Made by a program: the position numbers and the translations under genes. This document shows, piece by piece, positions 1 through 8,627 of a stretch of DNA of 64,000 bases. The notes under the pieces are model-generated. The model was not told the origin of the DNA, made no database searches, and saw only the letters and a list, made by a program, of their open reading frames with translations. The stretch comes from Mycobacterium yunnanensis (GTDB lineage Bacteria; Actinomycetota; Actinomycetes; Mycobacteriales; Mycobacteriaceae): NCBI RefSeq assembly GCF_025823185.1, contig NZ_JACKVK010000013.1:349151-413150 (forward strand), in the 5' to 3' direction. Each line of letters opens with the position of its first letter. The first letter of the stretch is position 1.

Positions 1-508
1 CCGCCGACGCCACCGACGACTTCCCCATCCCGCACCGGATGATCGTCACCACCTGCGACACCGAGCAGTACATGGCCGCCGCCCGCGACACCAGCCCGGT
101 GTACTTCGAGCGCTACATGATCGACCGCAGTAACCGCCCCGCCGACGTCCAGCAGCAGGCCTTCGACCGCATCCACTGGTTCTTCTCCCTGGACCCCGTC
201 GCCCGCCGCCAGTACTCCGAGGACACCGCCACCAACGTCTACTACGAGAACGTGGCCACCCACTGGGGCAACTGGGCCAACAGGCCTTCGACCGCATCCA
301 CTGGTTCTTCTCCCTGGACCCCGTCGCCCGCCGCCAGTACTCCGAGGACACCGCCACCAACGTCTACTACGAGAACGTGGCCACCCACTGGGGCAACTGG
401 GCCAAGCTCTTCTTCAACAACAAGGGCGTCGTGGCCAAGGCCACCGACGTCTGCATGAATTACCCCCGCGGCGACATGTCCATCTGGAACTGGGAAGTCA
501 CGCCCTAA
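1..508 (+). pseudogene. 3' part of a small secreted protein gene, frameshifted by an internal duplication
   Basis: The reading frame is open from the window edge (5' end missing) and begins like a mature exported protein, with ADATDDFPIPHR ahead of MIVTTCD. It is interrupted by an exact 125-base tandem duplication (156-280 and 281-405). As 125 is not a multiple of three, the frame shifts after the first copy. With one copy removed, the protein reads continuously through NWAKLFFNNKGVV to NWEVTP and a TAA at 506-508. Two cysteines (in TTCDT and DVCMN) suggest one disulphide. It resembles short secreted mycobacterial proteins of unknown function, possibly the DUF5078 type, but I am not certain. 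The break could be a real mutation or an assembly error. Confidence 0.6.
156..405 (+). repeat. exact 125-bp tandem duplication inside a gene
   Basis: Bases 156-280 and 281-405 are identical by eye, with both units starting at CAGGCCTTCGACC. The duplication destroys the frame of the surrounding secreted-protein gene. Confidence 0.9.
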
Positions 509-525
509 GACCGTCGGAGACGACG

Positions 526-557
526 ATGGCCGCCGAGTCGCGAGACTCGGCGGCCAT
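526..557. terminator. bidirectional hairpin between convergent genes
   Basis: ATGGCCGCCGAGTC and its exact reverse complement flank a GCGA tetraloop, giving a 14-bp GC-rich stem that can be extended outward with CGACG/CGTCG. It lies between two genes that converge (ends at 508 and 573), so it probably stops both. No U-tract follows, as is usual in mycobacteria. Confidence 0.8.
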
Positions 558-572
558 TCGTCGTCGTGGGAC

Positions 573-2303
573 CTAGTGCAGCGGGCGCCGACGGCGGCCC
601 ATGAACACCGCGAGCGCCACGGCTCCGATGCTCAGCGCGCCACACGCCACGGCCACCGCGATCAGGTAGACGTCGCGCTTGTTCATGCCCGACGGCGACT
701 CGTCGGACGCCAACGTCAGCTGGTAGTCCCCCGGCAGCGGTCCCGGCCGCGGATCGTCCAGACCCGGGAACTGCTGGGTCTTGTGGACCTCGAAACTCCG
801 CTCGCCACTGGGTGTTTGCCTCCACTCACCCCACGCGGGGGTGACTCCGTCGAGGAGCACCTTCTGCTCACCGAACTGACGGTCCGGGCCCACGTCGACG
901 ATCTTCGACACCCGGAACGGCTGATACGTCGCGTCCGGGTAGCGCACCTGAACCGGCACGTTGGCGTAGTTCACGAGGGCCGGCGGCGGAGGCGGAAGGG
1001 GCAGCCCGACGCCGGGGAAGAAGCCGCCACCGAAGAAGCTGCCGACCGCGACGTTCACCGCCTGGTTGATGGTGTTGGTGACCACCGCGGTGAAGCTGTA
1101 GGCGGCGTACTGGGCCACCTCCAGGACGATCCTGCCCAGCGGCGGGATGAACGCCACCCGCGGCGCATTTTGGTAGACGTAGACGATGCGCACCGGGTCG
1201 CGGTAGGGGTTGCTCAGCACGGGGCGGTAGAACTCGTCGTACTGCACCCAGTCCGGCCGCCACTGGCGCACGTTGCGGTCCCAGCCACCGGCGAGCCGCA
1301 CCTGGTCGTCGTCGCGCCGGCGGTTGAGGTCCAGCGGGTCGAGATCGCGGTTCGGCAGGTCGATGATGCGTGCGACGTTCTGAATGTCCTGCGGCGCGGC
1401 GACGGTCGGCTTCTCCTCGACCACCTTGGCGGTCTTGGCGACCTGCACGTCGGCTTCGGGCGCCTCGAGGGTCTGCGGTGCGACCTTCTCGATCACCTTG
1501 GGGAACGCCGCGGCCGACGATGAGAATTCCGACGACGACCCCGACGACGACTCAGAGGACTTCGACGACTCCGAGGACCTCTGCTCGCTGCCGCTGCCCT
1601 CAGCCGAGGACGTGGTCGAGGATTCCGACGACGACTCCGACGAGGAGGACTCGCTGTCACTTGGACGCCCGGCGGTCGTGGACGCTGACGAGGACTCGGG
1701 CGACTCGCCGGCCGACGAGGGCGCCGCGGGATCGGTCTTCGCCGCGGCAGAACTGCCCGTGGTCTCCGGCGCCGTGGACGCCGCCGACGAGGGGTTCGCC
1801 GCCGACGGGGCCGTGGCCGACGAGGACGACGGCGCAGGAGCGCTGGTGGCGGCGGGCGTGGAGGTCGTCGGGCTCTTCGTCGTCGAGGTCACGGGCGCCT
1901 CGCGCTGCGGGGCAGGCGCGGTGCTCGCGGGAGTGGGGTCGGGCTCCGGTGCCGGTTCGGGGGCGACGGGCTCGGGTGCGCGGGTCTGCTTGGGCGCGTC
2001 GACGGTGGGCTCGGCAGAGGGCTGCACGGCCACCGGCGGCGCCTCGGCGGTGGGCACGGCCGCGGGAACGTCGGCGGCCGGAGCCTTCTCGACGGGCTTG
2101 TCGGGCTTGGCCGGTTGTTCCTGGGGGGCCTGGGGCGCGACGGGCTCCGGCACGATCGTCGTGGTCGGAACCGAAGGGTCGTCCCCCGGCTTGGCGAAGG
2201 CGGGCGCCACGCCGCCGGTCAGCGCGGTCAGTGAAATCACCACACCGGAGGCCAGCACGGCGCAGGCGGTTCGGGCGGAACAAATCTTCAACGGTGCACC
2301 CAT
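573..2303 (-). CDS. secreted Pro/Ser-rich surface protein with a C-terminal membrane anchor
   Basis: The predicted product has 576 residues. An N-terminal signal peptide (hydrophobic ACAVLASGVVISLTALTGG, cleavage after AFA) precedes a low-complexity Pro/Ala/Glu region. A serine/acidic block (SSSSESSSES type, about residues 200-270) and a folded domain of about 250 residues rich in Tyr, Arg and Val follow. One transmembrane helix near the C-terminus (LIAVAVACGALSIGAVALAV) ends in GRRRRPLH, so the protein should be held in the membrane with its body outside. I chose ATG 2303 because AAGGAG lies 10 bases upstream; an in-frame ATG at 2336 has no such site. I do not recognise the folded domain. 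The serine block would suit O-glycosylation or a cell-wall-spanning stalk, but this is inference. Confidence 0.75.
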   Translation of the reverse strand: MGAPLKICSARTACAVLASGVVISLTALTGGVAPAFAKPGDDPSVPTTTIVPEPVAPQAPQEQPAKPDKPVEKAPAADVPAAVPTAEAPPVAVQPSAEPTVDAPKQTRAPEPVAPEPAPEPDPTPASTAPAPQREAPVTSTTKSPTTSTPAATSAPAPSSSSATAPSAANPSSAASTAPETTGSSAAAKTDPAAPSSAGESPESSSASTTAGRPSDSESSSSESSSESSTTSSAEGSGSEQRSSESSKSSESSSGSSSEFSSSAAAFPKVIEKVAPQTLEAPEADVQVAKTAKVVEEKPTVAAPQDIQNVARIIDLPNRDLDPLDLNRRRDDDQVRLAGGWDRNVRQWRPDWVQYDEFYRPVLSNPYRDPVRIVYVYQNAPRVAFIPPLGRIVLEVAQYAAYSFTAVVTNTINQAVNVAVGSFFGGGFFPGVGLPLPPPPPALVNYANVPVQVRYPDATYQPFRVSKIVDVGPDRQFGEQKVLLDGVTPAWGEWRQTPSGERSFEVHKTQQFPGLDDPRPGPLPGDYQLTLASDESPSGMNKRDVYLIAVAVACGALSIGAVALAVFMGRRRRPLH

Positions 2304-2335
2304 CGTGGGTCGACTCCTTACGATCTTCTCCCCCA

Positions 2336-2354
2336 CACCGGTCGCAGACCGGTG
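2336..2354 (-). terminator. hairpin after the dpp-like operon
   Basis: CACCGGTC, a GCA loop and GACCGGTG form a perfect 8-bp stem just downstream of the ABC ATPase stop at 2403. It probably separates this operon from the surface-protein gene on the same strand. Confidence 0.55.
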
Positions 2355-2402
2355 ACCACTGCAGCAATCCTCACCAAGGACATCGCTGTGAGGACCTATT
2401 CG

Positions 2403-4013
2403 TTACACCCGCGGACGGGTCGGCGGCACGGCCGCCAGCAGCGCACGGGTGTACTCCTCGCGCGGCTCGGCGAACAGGTCGGCGGCCGGGCGGTATTCGA
2501 CCGACCGACCCGCCCGCATGACCAGGACGTCATGGCTGACCTGCTGGATCACGGCCAGGTCGTGACCGATGAACAGGAAGGTCAGACCCAACCGGTGCTG
2601 CAGGTCGGCCAGCAGTTCGAGCACCTGCGCCTGCACCGACACGTCGAGGGAGGCAGTCGACTCGTCGAGGATCATCAGGTCGGGTTCCAGTGCCAGCGCC
2701 CGGGCGATGCTCACCCGCTGTCGCTGACCACCGGACAGTTCGTGCGGGTACCGCGTGGCGAACGCCGACGGCAAGCCGACCAGGTCGAGCAATTCCGCGA
2801 TCCGAGCGCGGCGACCGGCCTTGCCCTTCGCGAGGCCATGCACCACGAGAGGCTCCCCGACCGACGCGGCGATCGGCATGCGCGGGTTCAGCGAGGCGAA
2901 CGGGTCCTGCAACACGAGCCCGATGCGCCGGCGTAAAGACCGCTCGGCGCGAGACTTCACCGCCAGCACGTCGACGCCGTCGAGCTCGACGTGGCCGGCG
3001 TGGGGCCGGACCAGCCCGGTCAGCGCGGCGGCGACGGTCGACTTGCCCGACCCGGACTCCCCCACGAGGCCCAGTGTCGAGCCGCGGCGGATGCGGAACG
3101 ACAGATCCTCGACCGCGTGGACGGTCGACGTGCCGCGCGGGGTGCTGACCGGGAAGCGGACCGCGAGGTCGGTCACCTCGAGCAGGACGGCGGCATCGTC
3201 GGGCACGGGCGGTGGACCGTCCGACCCGATCAGCGGTCGGGCGTCGAGCAGCCGGCGGGTGTAGGGCTGCTGCGGGTGGTCGAACACGTCGAGCACGGTG
3301 GCCTGCTCGACCACCTCGCCGTCGTGCAGGACGGTCACGTCGTCGGCGACCTGTCCGATGACGCCGAGATCGTGGCTGATCCACACCACGGCCGTGCCGA
3401 AGTCGCGCTGCAGGCCACCGACGAGGTCGACGATCTGCGCCTGGGTGGTGACGTCGAGGGATGTGGTGGGCTCGTCGGCGACGAGCAGTTCGGGGTCACA
3501 CGCCAGCGCGATGGCGATCATGACGCGTTGCCGCTGCCCACCGGACAGCTGGTGCGGATAGGACTGCAGCCGATCCTCGGCGTTGGGCAGACCCACCGCC
3601 TCGAGGAGGTGCAACGCCCTGGCCCGGGCCTCCCGTCGCGTCGGGTGCCGATGCGCCTCGAGGGATTCGGTGATCTGGCGTTCCAAAGTGAGCAGCGGGT
3701 TGAGCGAGGTGCCCGGGTCCTGGAAGACGAAGCCGATTCGACCACCGTGCACGCCGCGCAGCGTCCGCGGGGCGGCCCCGACGAGTTGCACCGAATCGGC
3801 TTCTCCGGCAAGCACACTGGAGCCGGTGGTGACAGCGCCGGGTGCGTCGAGCAGGCCGGTGGCCGCGAGCACCGTCATCGACTTGCCCGAACCGGATTCG
3901 CCGACGATGCCGAGGACCTGCTCGCGCCGCACGGTCAGCGACACACCGTGCACGATCTCGCGGCCCGCGATGCGGACGCGGAGGTCCTCGACGGTCAGCA
4001 CGGGCGTGTTCAT
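2403..4013 (-). CDS. dipeptide/oligopeptide ABC transporter, fused double ATPase subunit (DppD-like)
   Basis: The 536-residue protein carries two complete ABC ATPase domains in tandem. Each has a Walker A motif GESGSGKS (first copy about residue 38), a signature LSGGQRQRV and a Walker B segment (LLVADEPTTSLD; LMILDESTASLD). Each also has the C-terminal oligopeptide-transporter extension that usually follows this ATPase type. One protein thus supplies both nucleotide-binding subunits, as in mycobacterial DppD. ATG 4013 overlaps the stop of the upstream permease as ATGA. It is the last gene of a four-gene operon ordered receptor, permease, permease, ATPase, which matches mycobacterial dppABCD. 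Note that the second Walker B reads DES rather than DEP, a common variant. Confidence 0.93.
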   Translation of the reverse strand: MNTPVLTVEDLRVRIAGREIVHGVSLTVRREQVLGIVGESGSGKSMTVLAATGLLDAPGAVTTGSSVLAGEADSVQLVGAAPRTLRGVHGGRIGFVFQDPGTSLNPLLTLERQITESLEAHRHPTRREARARALHLLEAVGLPNAEDRLQSYPHQLSGGQRQRVMIAIALACDPELLVADEPTTSLDVTTQAQIVDLVGGLQRDFGTAVVWISHDLGVIGQVADDVTVLHDGEVVEQATVLDVFDHPQQPYTRRLLDARPLIGSDGPPPVPDDAAVLLEVTDLAVRFPVSTPRGTSTVHAVEDLSFRIRRGSTLGLVGESGSGKSTVAAALTGLVRPHAGHVELDGVDVLAVKSRAERSLRRRIGLVLQDPFASLNPRMPIAASVGEPLVVHGLAKGKAGRRARIAELLDLVGLPSAFATRYPHELSGGQRQRVSIARALALEPDLMILDESTASLDVSVQAQVLELLADLQHRLGLTFLFIGHDLAVIQQVSHDVLVMRAGRSVEYRPAADLFAEPREEYTRALLAAVPPTRPRV

Positions 4014-4900
4014 CGACTCCTCCGCGCTTCGGCCTGCGTGCGCTGCTTGGGGTCGAGCACGTCGCGGAGTCCGTCCCCGACGAGGTTGAAGGCCAGCACG
4101 ATGACGAAGATCGCCGCACCGGGGAACACCGCCATCCACCACGCCAGGGTGACGAAGCCCTGGGCGTCGAAGATCATCCGGCCCAGGGACGGTTCCGGCG
4201 GTTGGATGCCGAGGCCAAGGAAGGACAGGGCCGCCTCCGACAGGATCGCGAACGCCAGCGACAGAGACGTCTGGACGATCAGGGGGCCCGAGATGTTGGG
4301 CAGGACGTGGTGCACCAGGACGTACCGATGCCCGGTGCCCATGCTGCGCGAGACCTGGACGAACGGTTCGACGCGGACGCCGAGGGTGCTGGCGCGGGCC
4401 ACGCGGGCGAAGACCGGTGTGTAGACCACGCCGATCGCGAGGGTCGTGGTGGTGACACCCGGCCCGAGGACGGCCACGATGGCCAGCGCCAGCAGCAGCA
4501 CGGGGAAGGCGAACATGACGTCCACGACGCGCATGACGACCGTGTCCAACCAGCCACCGCGATAGCCCGCCACCACGCCGATGGTGACGCCGACCAGCGC
4601 GGCGAAGGCCACGCTGACGATTGCGACCTGCATGGAGGCCTGGATGGCGACCAGGACGCGCGAGAACACGTCGCGACCAAGTTCGTCGGTCCCGAACCAG
4701 TGCGCACCGCTGGGGCCTCGCAGGGCGCTGGGCACGTCGACGTCGTTGATTCCATACGGCGCGAGCCAGGACGCCCCGACGGCGATCAGCAGCACGACCA
4801 CCAGGACGGCCGCACCCGCCACCGTGACGGGGTTGCTCAGCAGCAGCCTCGGCGTCCCCACGCGCCCGGTCGGCGTCTCGTCGACGATCGGTTCGGTCAT
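4010..4900 (-). CDS. peptide ABC transporter permease (DppC-like)
   Basis: This 296-residue inner-membrane protein of the BPD_transp_1 family has about six transmembrane helices. It also has the N-terminal segment typical of DppC/OppC, including GTDELGRDVFSRVLVAIQ. The conserved EAA loop that docks on the ATPase is EAALSFLGLGIQPPEPSLGRM. ATG 4900 overlaps the stop of the preceding permease (ATGA), and its own stop overlaps the ATPase start, so the operon is translationally coupled throughout. It forms the pore together with the adjacent DppB-like subunit. Confidence 0.92.
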   Translation of the reverse strand: MTEPIVDETPTGRVGTPRLLLSNPVTVAGAAVLVVVLLIAVGASWLAPYGINDVDVPSALRGPSGAHWFGTDELGRDVFSRVLVAIQASMQVAIVSVAFAALVGVTIGVVAGYRGGWLDTVVMRVVDVMFAFPVLLLALAIVAVLGPGVTTTTLAIGVVYTPVFARVARASTLGVRVEPFVQVSRSMGTGHRYVLVHHVLPNISGPLIVQTSLSLAFAILSEAALSFLGLGIQPPEPSLGRMIFDAQGFVTLAWWMAVFPGAAIFVIVLAFNLVGDGLRDVLDPKQRTQAEARRSR

Positions 4901-5853
4901 GACAGCCGAATCCTCGGGTCGACGACCGCGTAGAGCAGGTCCACCACCAGGTTGACCGCCAGGAAGAGGACCGCGATCAGCAGCACCGCGCCTTGGATCA
5001 CCGGATAATCCCGGGCGGCAACGGAATTGAACACCAGCCGGCCGAGGCCCGGCCAGGCGAACACCACCTCGACGACGATCACGCCGCCGAGGATCGTCGC
5101 GAGCTGGATCCCGGTGATGGTCAGGATCGGCACCAATGCGTTGCGGACCGTGTGACGCAGGGTGACCACGCGGGGCGAGAGCCCCTTGGATCGGGCGGTG
5201 CGTACGTATCCCATCGAGGCCACCTCGAGGACGGCCGCGCGGACGTACCTCGTCAGGATGGCGGCCGCGACCAGTCCGACGGTGAGGCCGGGCAGCACGA
5301 GGTGGCTCAGCCAGCCGCCGGGATCCTCGCGCAGCGGCCGGTATCCAGAGGTCGGCAGCCAACCGAGGGTGGTGGAGAACAGCGCGATCAACAGGATGCC
5401 CATCCAGAAGTCGGGGATCGAGACGCCGAACTGGCTGGTGACGCGCACGATGACGTCACCGACGCGGCCCTCGCGCAACGCGGAGTAGATGCCTGCGGGC
5501 AGCGCGATCAGCAGCGCGACGACGATGCCGAATGCGGCCAGGGACGCGGTGGCAGGCAAGCGTTCGAGCAGGATGTCGGTGACCGGTTCGCCGTTGCGGA
5601 AGCTGACGCCCAGGTTTCCGGTCAGCGCCGAGCCGACGTAGCCGAGGAACTGTTGCAGCAGTGGACGGTCGAGCCCGCTGGCCGATCTCAGCGCGTCGTA
5701 GGCCTGCGGCGTGTAGCGCGTGCCCAACGCGATGCGCACCGGATCGCCGGGTACGAGTTGCACGAGGGCGAAGACGACGACCAGCACGCCGAGGAGGACC
5801 ACCAGGGAGTAGGCCAGCCGGCGGGCCAGGAACACCAGCAGCGGACGGCTCAT
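4897..5853 (-). CDS. peptide ABC transporter permease (DppB-like)
   Basis: The protein has 318 residues. The N-terminal FLARRLAYSLVVLLGVLVVVF helix and the QLVPGDPVRIALG motif after it are typical of DppB/OppB. The ATPase-docking loop reads YVRTARSKGLSPRVV. About six transmembrane helices are visible. ATG 5853 overlaps the stop of the substrate-binding protein gene (ATGA). It pairs with the downstream DppC-like subunit as the translocation pore for peptides or similar amide compounds. Confidence 0.92.
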   Translation of the reverse strand: MSRPLLVFLARRLAYSLVVLLGVLVVVFALVQLVPGDPVRIALGTRYTPQAYDALRSASGLDRPLLQQFLGYVGSALTGNLGVSFRNGEPVTDILLERLPATASLAAFGIVVALLIALPAGIYSALREGRVGDVIVRVTSQFGVSIPDFWMGILLIALFSTTLGWLPTSGYRPLREDPGGWLSHLVLPGLTVGLVAAAILTRYVRAAVLEVASMGYVRTARSKGLSPRVVTLRHTVRNALVPILTITGIQLATILGGVIVVEVVFAWPGLGRLVFNSVAARDYPVIQGAVLLIAVLFLAVNLVVDLLYAVVDPRIRLS

Positions 5854-7373
5854 CGCGCATCCCCCGCGGCCAGGGTGGCCGTCTTGAACCGGATCGCGCC
5901 GTCGCGCCGGGCCTCGTATCCCGTCAGTCTCGGCGTCCAGGCCTGGATGACCGACGGATTGTAGAGGTAGATGTAGCTCACCTGGTCGGCGATGATGGTG
6001 GCGGCCTTGGCGTAGTCCCGTTGGCGCCGTTCCCGATTCACTTCGACCCGTCCGGCGTCGAGTAGCCGGTCGACGTCGGCGTTGGAGAACTTCTGCGCGT
6101 TGTTGGCCCCACCGGTGTGATGTTGCGCGTAGTAGAAGTCGTCGGGGTCGATGTTGCCGAGCCAGCCCAGCATGAGCATGTCGAAGTTGCCGGAATTCTG
6201 TTCGTCGAGCCACGTGGCGAAGTCCACGGTGCGAATGTTCACGGTGATGCCCAGCCGCCCGAGGTTGTCGGCGATGACCTGCGCGGCGGTCACCGTCTCC
6301 GGATATTCACTGGTGACCAGCAGGTCCATTCGATCAGGGTGGGCACCGGCGTCGTCGAGCAGTCGCTTCGCCTCGTCGACGTCGTAGCGGTACTTGTCGT
6401 AGGGCGTGTACCAGGGGTTGCCCTTGGGGATGGCAAGCTGATTGGCGGTGGCGCTGCCGTAGCTGGTGGCCTGCACGATCGACTGGCGGTCGATGCCGTA
6501 GGCGATGGCCTGGCGCACCCGCGGGTCGTTCCACGGCGCCTTGGCCTCGTTGAGCGCGAGATACCAGTAGTCGTTGCTCGGCGTGACCGCGAGGTGCAGC
6601 GAGTCGTCGCCCTCGAGCTGCGAGAGTCGTTGTGTGGGCACCGAATCCGTCCAGTCGATCTCGCCGGCCTGCAGAGCCGACAGGGCCGTCGAGGGTTCGG
6701 CGATGAACTGGAACGTCACGCCGGGAATCTTGGGTGGGCCTCCCCAGTAGGACGGGTTGGCCTTGAGGACGATCGAGTCACCACTCTTCTGCGAGACGAA
6801 CGAGAAGGGACCCGTTCCCACGGGGTGCGTCGCGATCTGTCCGCTCTCGACGTTCTTGCGGGAGACGATCGCCATGCCCTTGAAACCGCCGATGTTGGTG
6901 AGCAGGTTGGGCGTTGGCCGCTTCAATCTCATCACGACGGTGCCGTCGTCAGGTGCGGTGACGTCGGCGACGCTGCTGAACTTGTCGACGTTGGACAGTT
7001 TGTCGTCGATGATCCGCCGGTAGGAGTAGACGACGTCGGCGGCGGTGAACGGGCTGCCGTCGTGGAAGGTGACGCCGGGGCGCACGCGGAAGGTCCAGGT
7101 CAACTGATCCGGTGACACCGTCCACGATTCGGCCAGCGCCGGCTTCATCTCGAGGTTGGCGTCGGGTTCGACGAGGGTGTCGAACACGTTCTCCAACACC
7201 TCGAAGGAGAAGTACGCACTGGTCTTTTGAGGGTCGAGCTGGTCGGGTTCTCCGGCGATGGCGGCAATGAGGTTCCCCGAACCCTGACCAAGGTCGACGC
7301 GTTGGGCAGGCGCACAAGACACCGCCACCAGAGCGGCCACGACGACGGAGACGACTGCCCGCAGTGGTCGCAT
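5850..7373 (-). CDS. extracellular solute-binding lipoprotein, family 5 (peptide/nickel type)
   Basis: The 507-residue receptor starts with a lipoprotein signal (RAVVSVVVAALVAVSC, lipobox VAVSC), so it should be lipid-anchored outside the membrane. Family-5 features include EPDQLDP near the N-terminus, LAESWTVSPDQLTWTFRVR, GVTFHDGSPFTAADVVYSY, and GTGPFSFV. It is the first gene of the dppABCD-like operon and delivers ligand to the two permeases. Ligand specificity cannot be read from the sequence. It diverges from the Lgt-like operon, with 82 bases between the two starts. There is no obvious regulator beside it. Confidence 0.92.
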   Translation of the reverse strand: MRPLRAVVSVVVAALVAVSCAPAQRVDLGQGSGNLIAAIAGEPDQLDPQKTSAYFSFEVLENVFDTLVEPDANLEMKPALAESWTVSPDQLTWTFRVRPGVTFHDGSPFTAADVVYSYRRIIDDKLSNVDKFSSVADVTAPDDGTVVMRLKRPTPNLLTNIGGFKGMAIVSRKNVESGQIATHPVGTGPFSFVSQKSGDSIVLKANPSYWGGPPKIPGVTFQFIAEPSTALSALQAGEIDWTDSVPTQRLSQLEGDDSLHLAVTPSNDYWYLALNEAKAPWNDPRVRQAIAYGIDRQSIVQATSYGSATANQLAIPKGNPWYTPYDKYRYDVDEAKRLLDDAGAHPDRMDLLVTSEYPETVTAAQVIADNLGRLGITVNIRTVDFATWLDEQNSGNFDMLMLGWLGNIDPDDFYYAQHHTGGANNAQKFSNADVDRLLDAGRVEVNRERRQRDYAKAATIIADQVSYIYLYNPSVIQAWTPRLTGYEARRDGAIRFKTATLAAGDAR

Positions 7374-7455
7374 TCGCCTCGACTACCCACTGCGTCGTGA
7401 TCGCACACCCCGGCCGACCGCGCCTGGTCCCCGCATTCGACACCCGCTAAGCGCG

Positions 7456-8262
7456 ATGCCGCACTACCGTGGGTCCATGGGGGTGAGGTGGCACGTCGGA
7501 TGGTTCGACGTGCCCGTTCACGGCGTGTTCGTCGGCCTTGGGGTCCTCGCCGCGAGTGTGGTGTTCGTCCTCGAGGCCAGGCGACGCGGCGCGCTGGGCG
7601 AGGAGTCGTTGGTGGCCGTCACGGGCGCGTTGGTCGGCGGAGCCCTCGGAATGCGGTTCTCCGGCCTCGTCGAGCATCTCGATCCACGTCTGAATCCCAC
7701 TCTCGCCGAGGCGTGGGCCTTTGGCTCGCGCAGCATCCTCGGCGGCCTGCTGGGCGCCTACGTGGGCGTGCTCGTCGCGAAGCGAATCATCGGATACCGC
7801 GGGAAGACCGGCGACCTGTTCGCGCCGGCCGTCGCCCTTGGCATGGCGGTCGGCCGCATCGGGTGTCTGCTCACCGAGGCCCCCGGCCGGCCAACCAGTC
7901 TGCCGTGGGGCATCCATGCGCCCGCGACCACACCCGAGTGTCCGGGGTGCCTCACCGGCCAAGCCATGCATCCGTCCTTTGCCTACGAGATCGCCTTCCA
8001 GCTGGCCGCATTCGGTGTGCTGCTGTGGTTGCGCTCGCGCGTCACCCACCCCGGTGAGCTCTTCGTCCTCTACGTCTCGGCGTACGCGGTCTTTCGCTTC
8101 TTCGTCGAGTTCACCCGCGCCAACGAGGAGGTCTGGCTCGATCTCACACGGCCACAATGGTTCCTGCTGCTCAGCCTGATCGTAGTTGGCGTGCGGTTGC
8201 GCAGCGGGTGGCGGCATGGCCACTACGACCGACTACTGGGAAGGCAGGGCGTTCCATCATGA
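7456..8262 (+). CDS. Lgt-like membrane protein, probable diverged prolipoprotein diacylglyceryl transferase paralogue
   Basis: The 268-residue product has about seven transmembrane helices. It carries several Lgt landmarks: GRIGCLLTEAPG (133-144, in place of GRxGNFxNxExxG), HPSFAYE (172-178, compare HPxxLYE) and FRFFVEFTR (213-221). However, the HGGL motif that holds the essential histidine of true Lgt reads LGGL here (96-99), and GN has become GC. It therefore probably keeps the phosphatidylglycerol-binding fold without ordinary lipoprotein maturation activity. The gene overlaps the next one as ATGA, and a lipid-type radical SAM enzyme follows. A role in moving or holding a lipid for that enzyme is inference. 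An alternative start is ATG 7477; neither start has a clear ribosome-binding site. Confidence 0.8.
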   Translation: MPHYRGSMGVRWHVGWFDVPVHGVFVGLGVLAASVVFVLEARRRGALGEESLVAVTGALVGGALGMRFSGLVEHLDPRLNPTLAEAWAFGSRSILGGLLGAYVGVLVAKRIIGYRGKTGDLFAPAVALGMAVGRIGCLLTEAPGRPTSLPWGIHAPATTPECPGCLTGQAMHPSFAYEIAFQLAAFGVLLWLRSRVTHPGELFVLYVSAYAVFRFFVEFTRANEEVWLDLTRPQWFLLLSLIVVGVRLRSGWRHGHYDRLLGRQGVPS

Positions 8263-8624
8263 CCGGTCCCCCGTTCGAACCACCACCACCGCCCGGCTGG
8301 CTGCCCCCGCCGCCCCCGTCGAACTCCGGCGGCACCGTGGCCGGCCTGGCCGTCGTCGGCGTTCTCCTCTTCGGGATGATCAACCTGGTCGTCGGGTTGA
8401 TCGTGCTCACCACGACGGGTAACCGGGGTCCGTCGGGCGTGGCGTTCGGAGCCGCCGTCCTCGCCCTCGTCGCGTTCGCCGGCGGTGCGGGACTGATCGC
8501 GCTGCGGCGGCCGTGGGCCAGAGGCCTCGGGATGGGGCTGATGATCGGCTGGGCGTTGCTCTCCGTCGTCAGCGTCGGTTACTGCACCGGCCTGAATCCC
8601 GAAATGTACACCGGGGGAATCTGA
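8259..8624 (+). CDS. small Pro-rich membrane protein in the radical SAM operon
   Basis: The 121-residue protein has a proline-rich cytoplasmic head (PPFEPPPPPGWLPPPPP) and three hydrophobic helices (roughly 30-52, 62-83, 92-110), with a Gly/Thr loop between the first two. ATG 8259 overlaps the Lgt-like stop (ATGA), and its stop is 3 bases before the radical SAM start, so all three genes are probably co-translated. I do not recognise a named family. The polyproline head is of a kind often used for protein contacts, so it may tether the enzyme to the membrane (inference). Confidence 0.8.
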   Translation: MTGPPFEPPPPPGWLPPPPPSNSGGTVAGLAVVGVLLFGMINLVVGLIVLTTTGNRGPSGVAFGAAVLALVAFAGGAGLIALRRPWARGLGMGLMIGWALLSVVSVGYCTGLNPEMYTGGI

Positions 8625-8627
8625 CCC

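Noticed and set aside
1384..2355. Long plus-strand frame opposite the Pro/Ser-rich surface protein
   Set aside because: It is a Gly/Ala/Ser shadow of low-complexity coding sequence; the minus-strand reading has a signal peptide, membrane anchor and ribosome-binding site.
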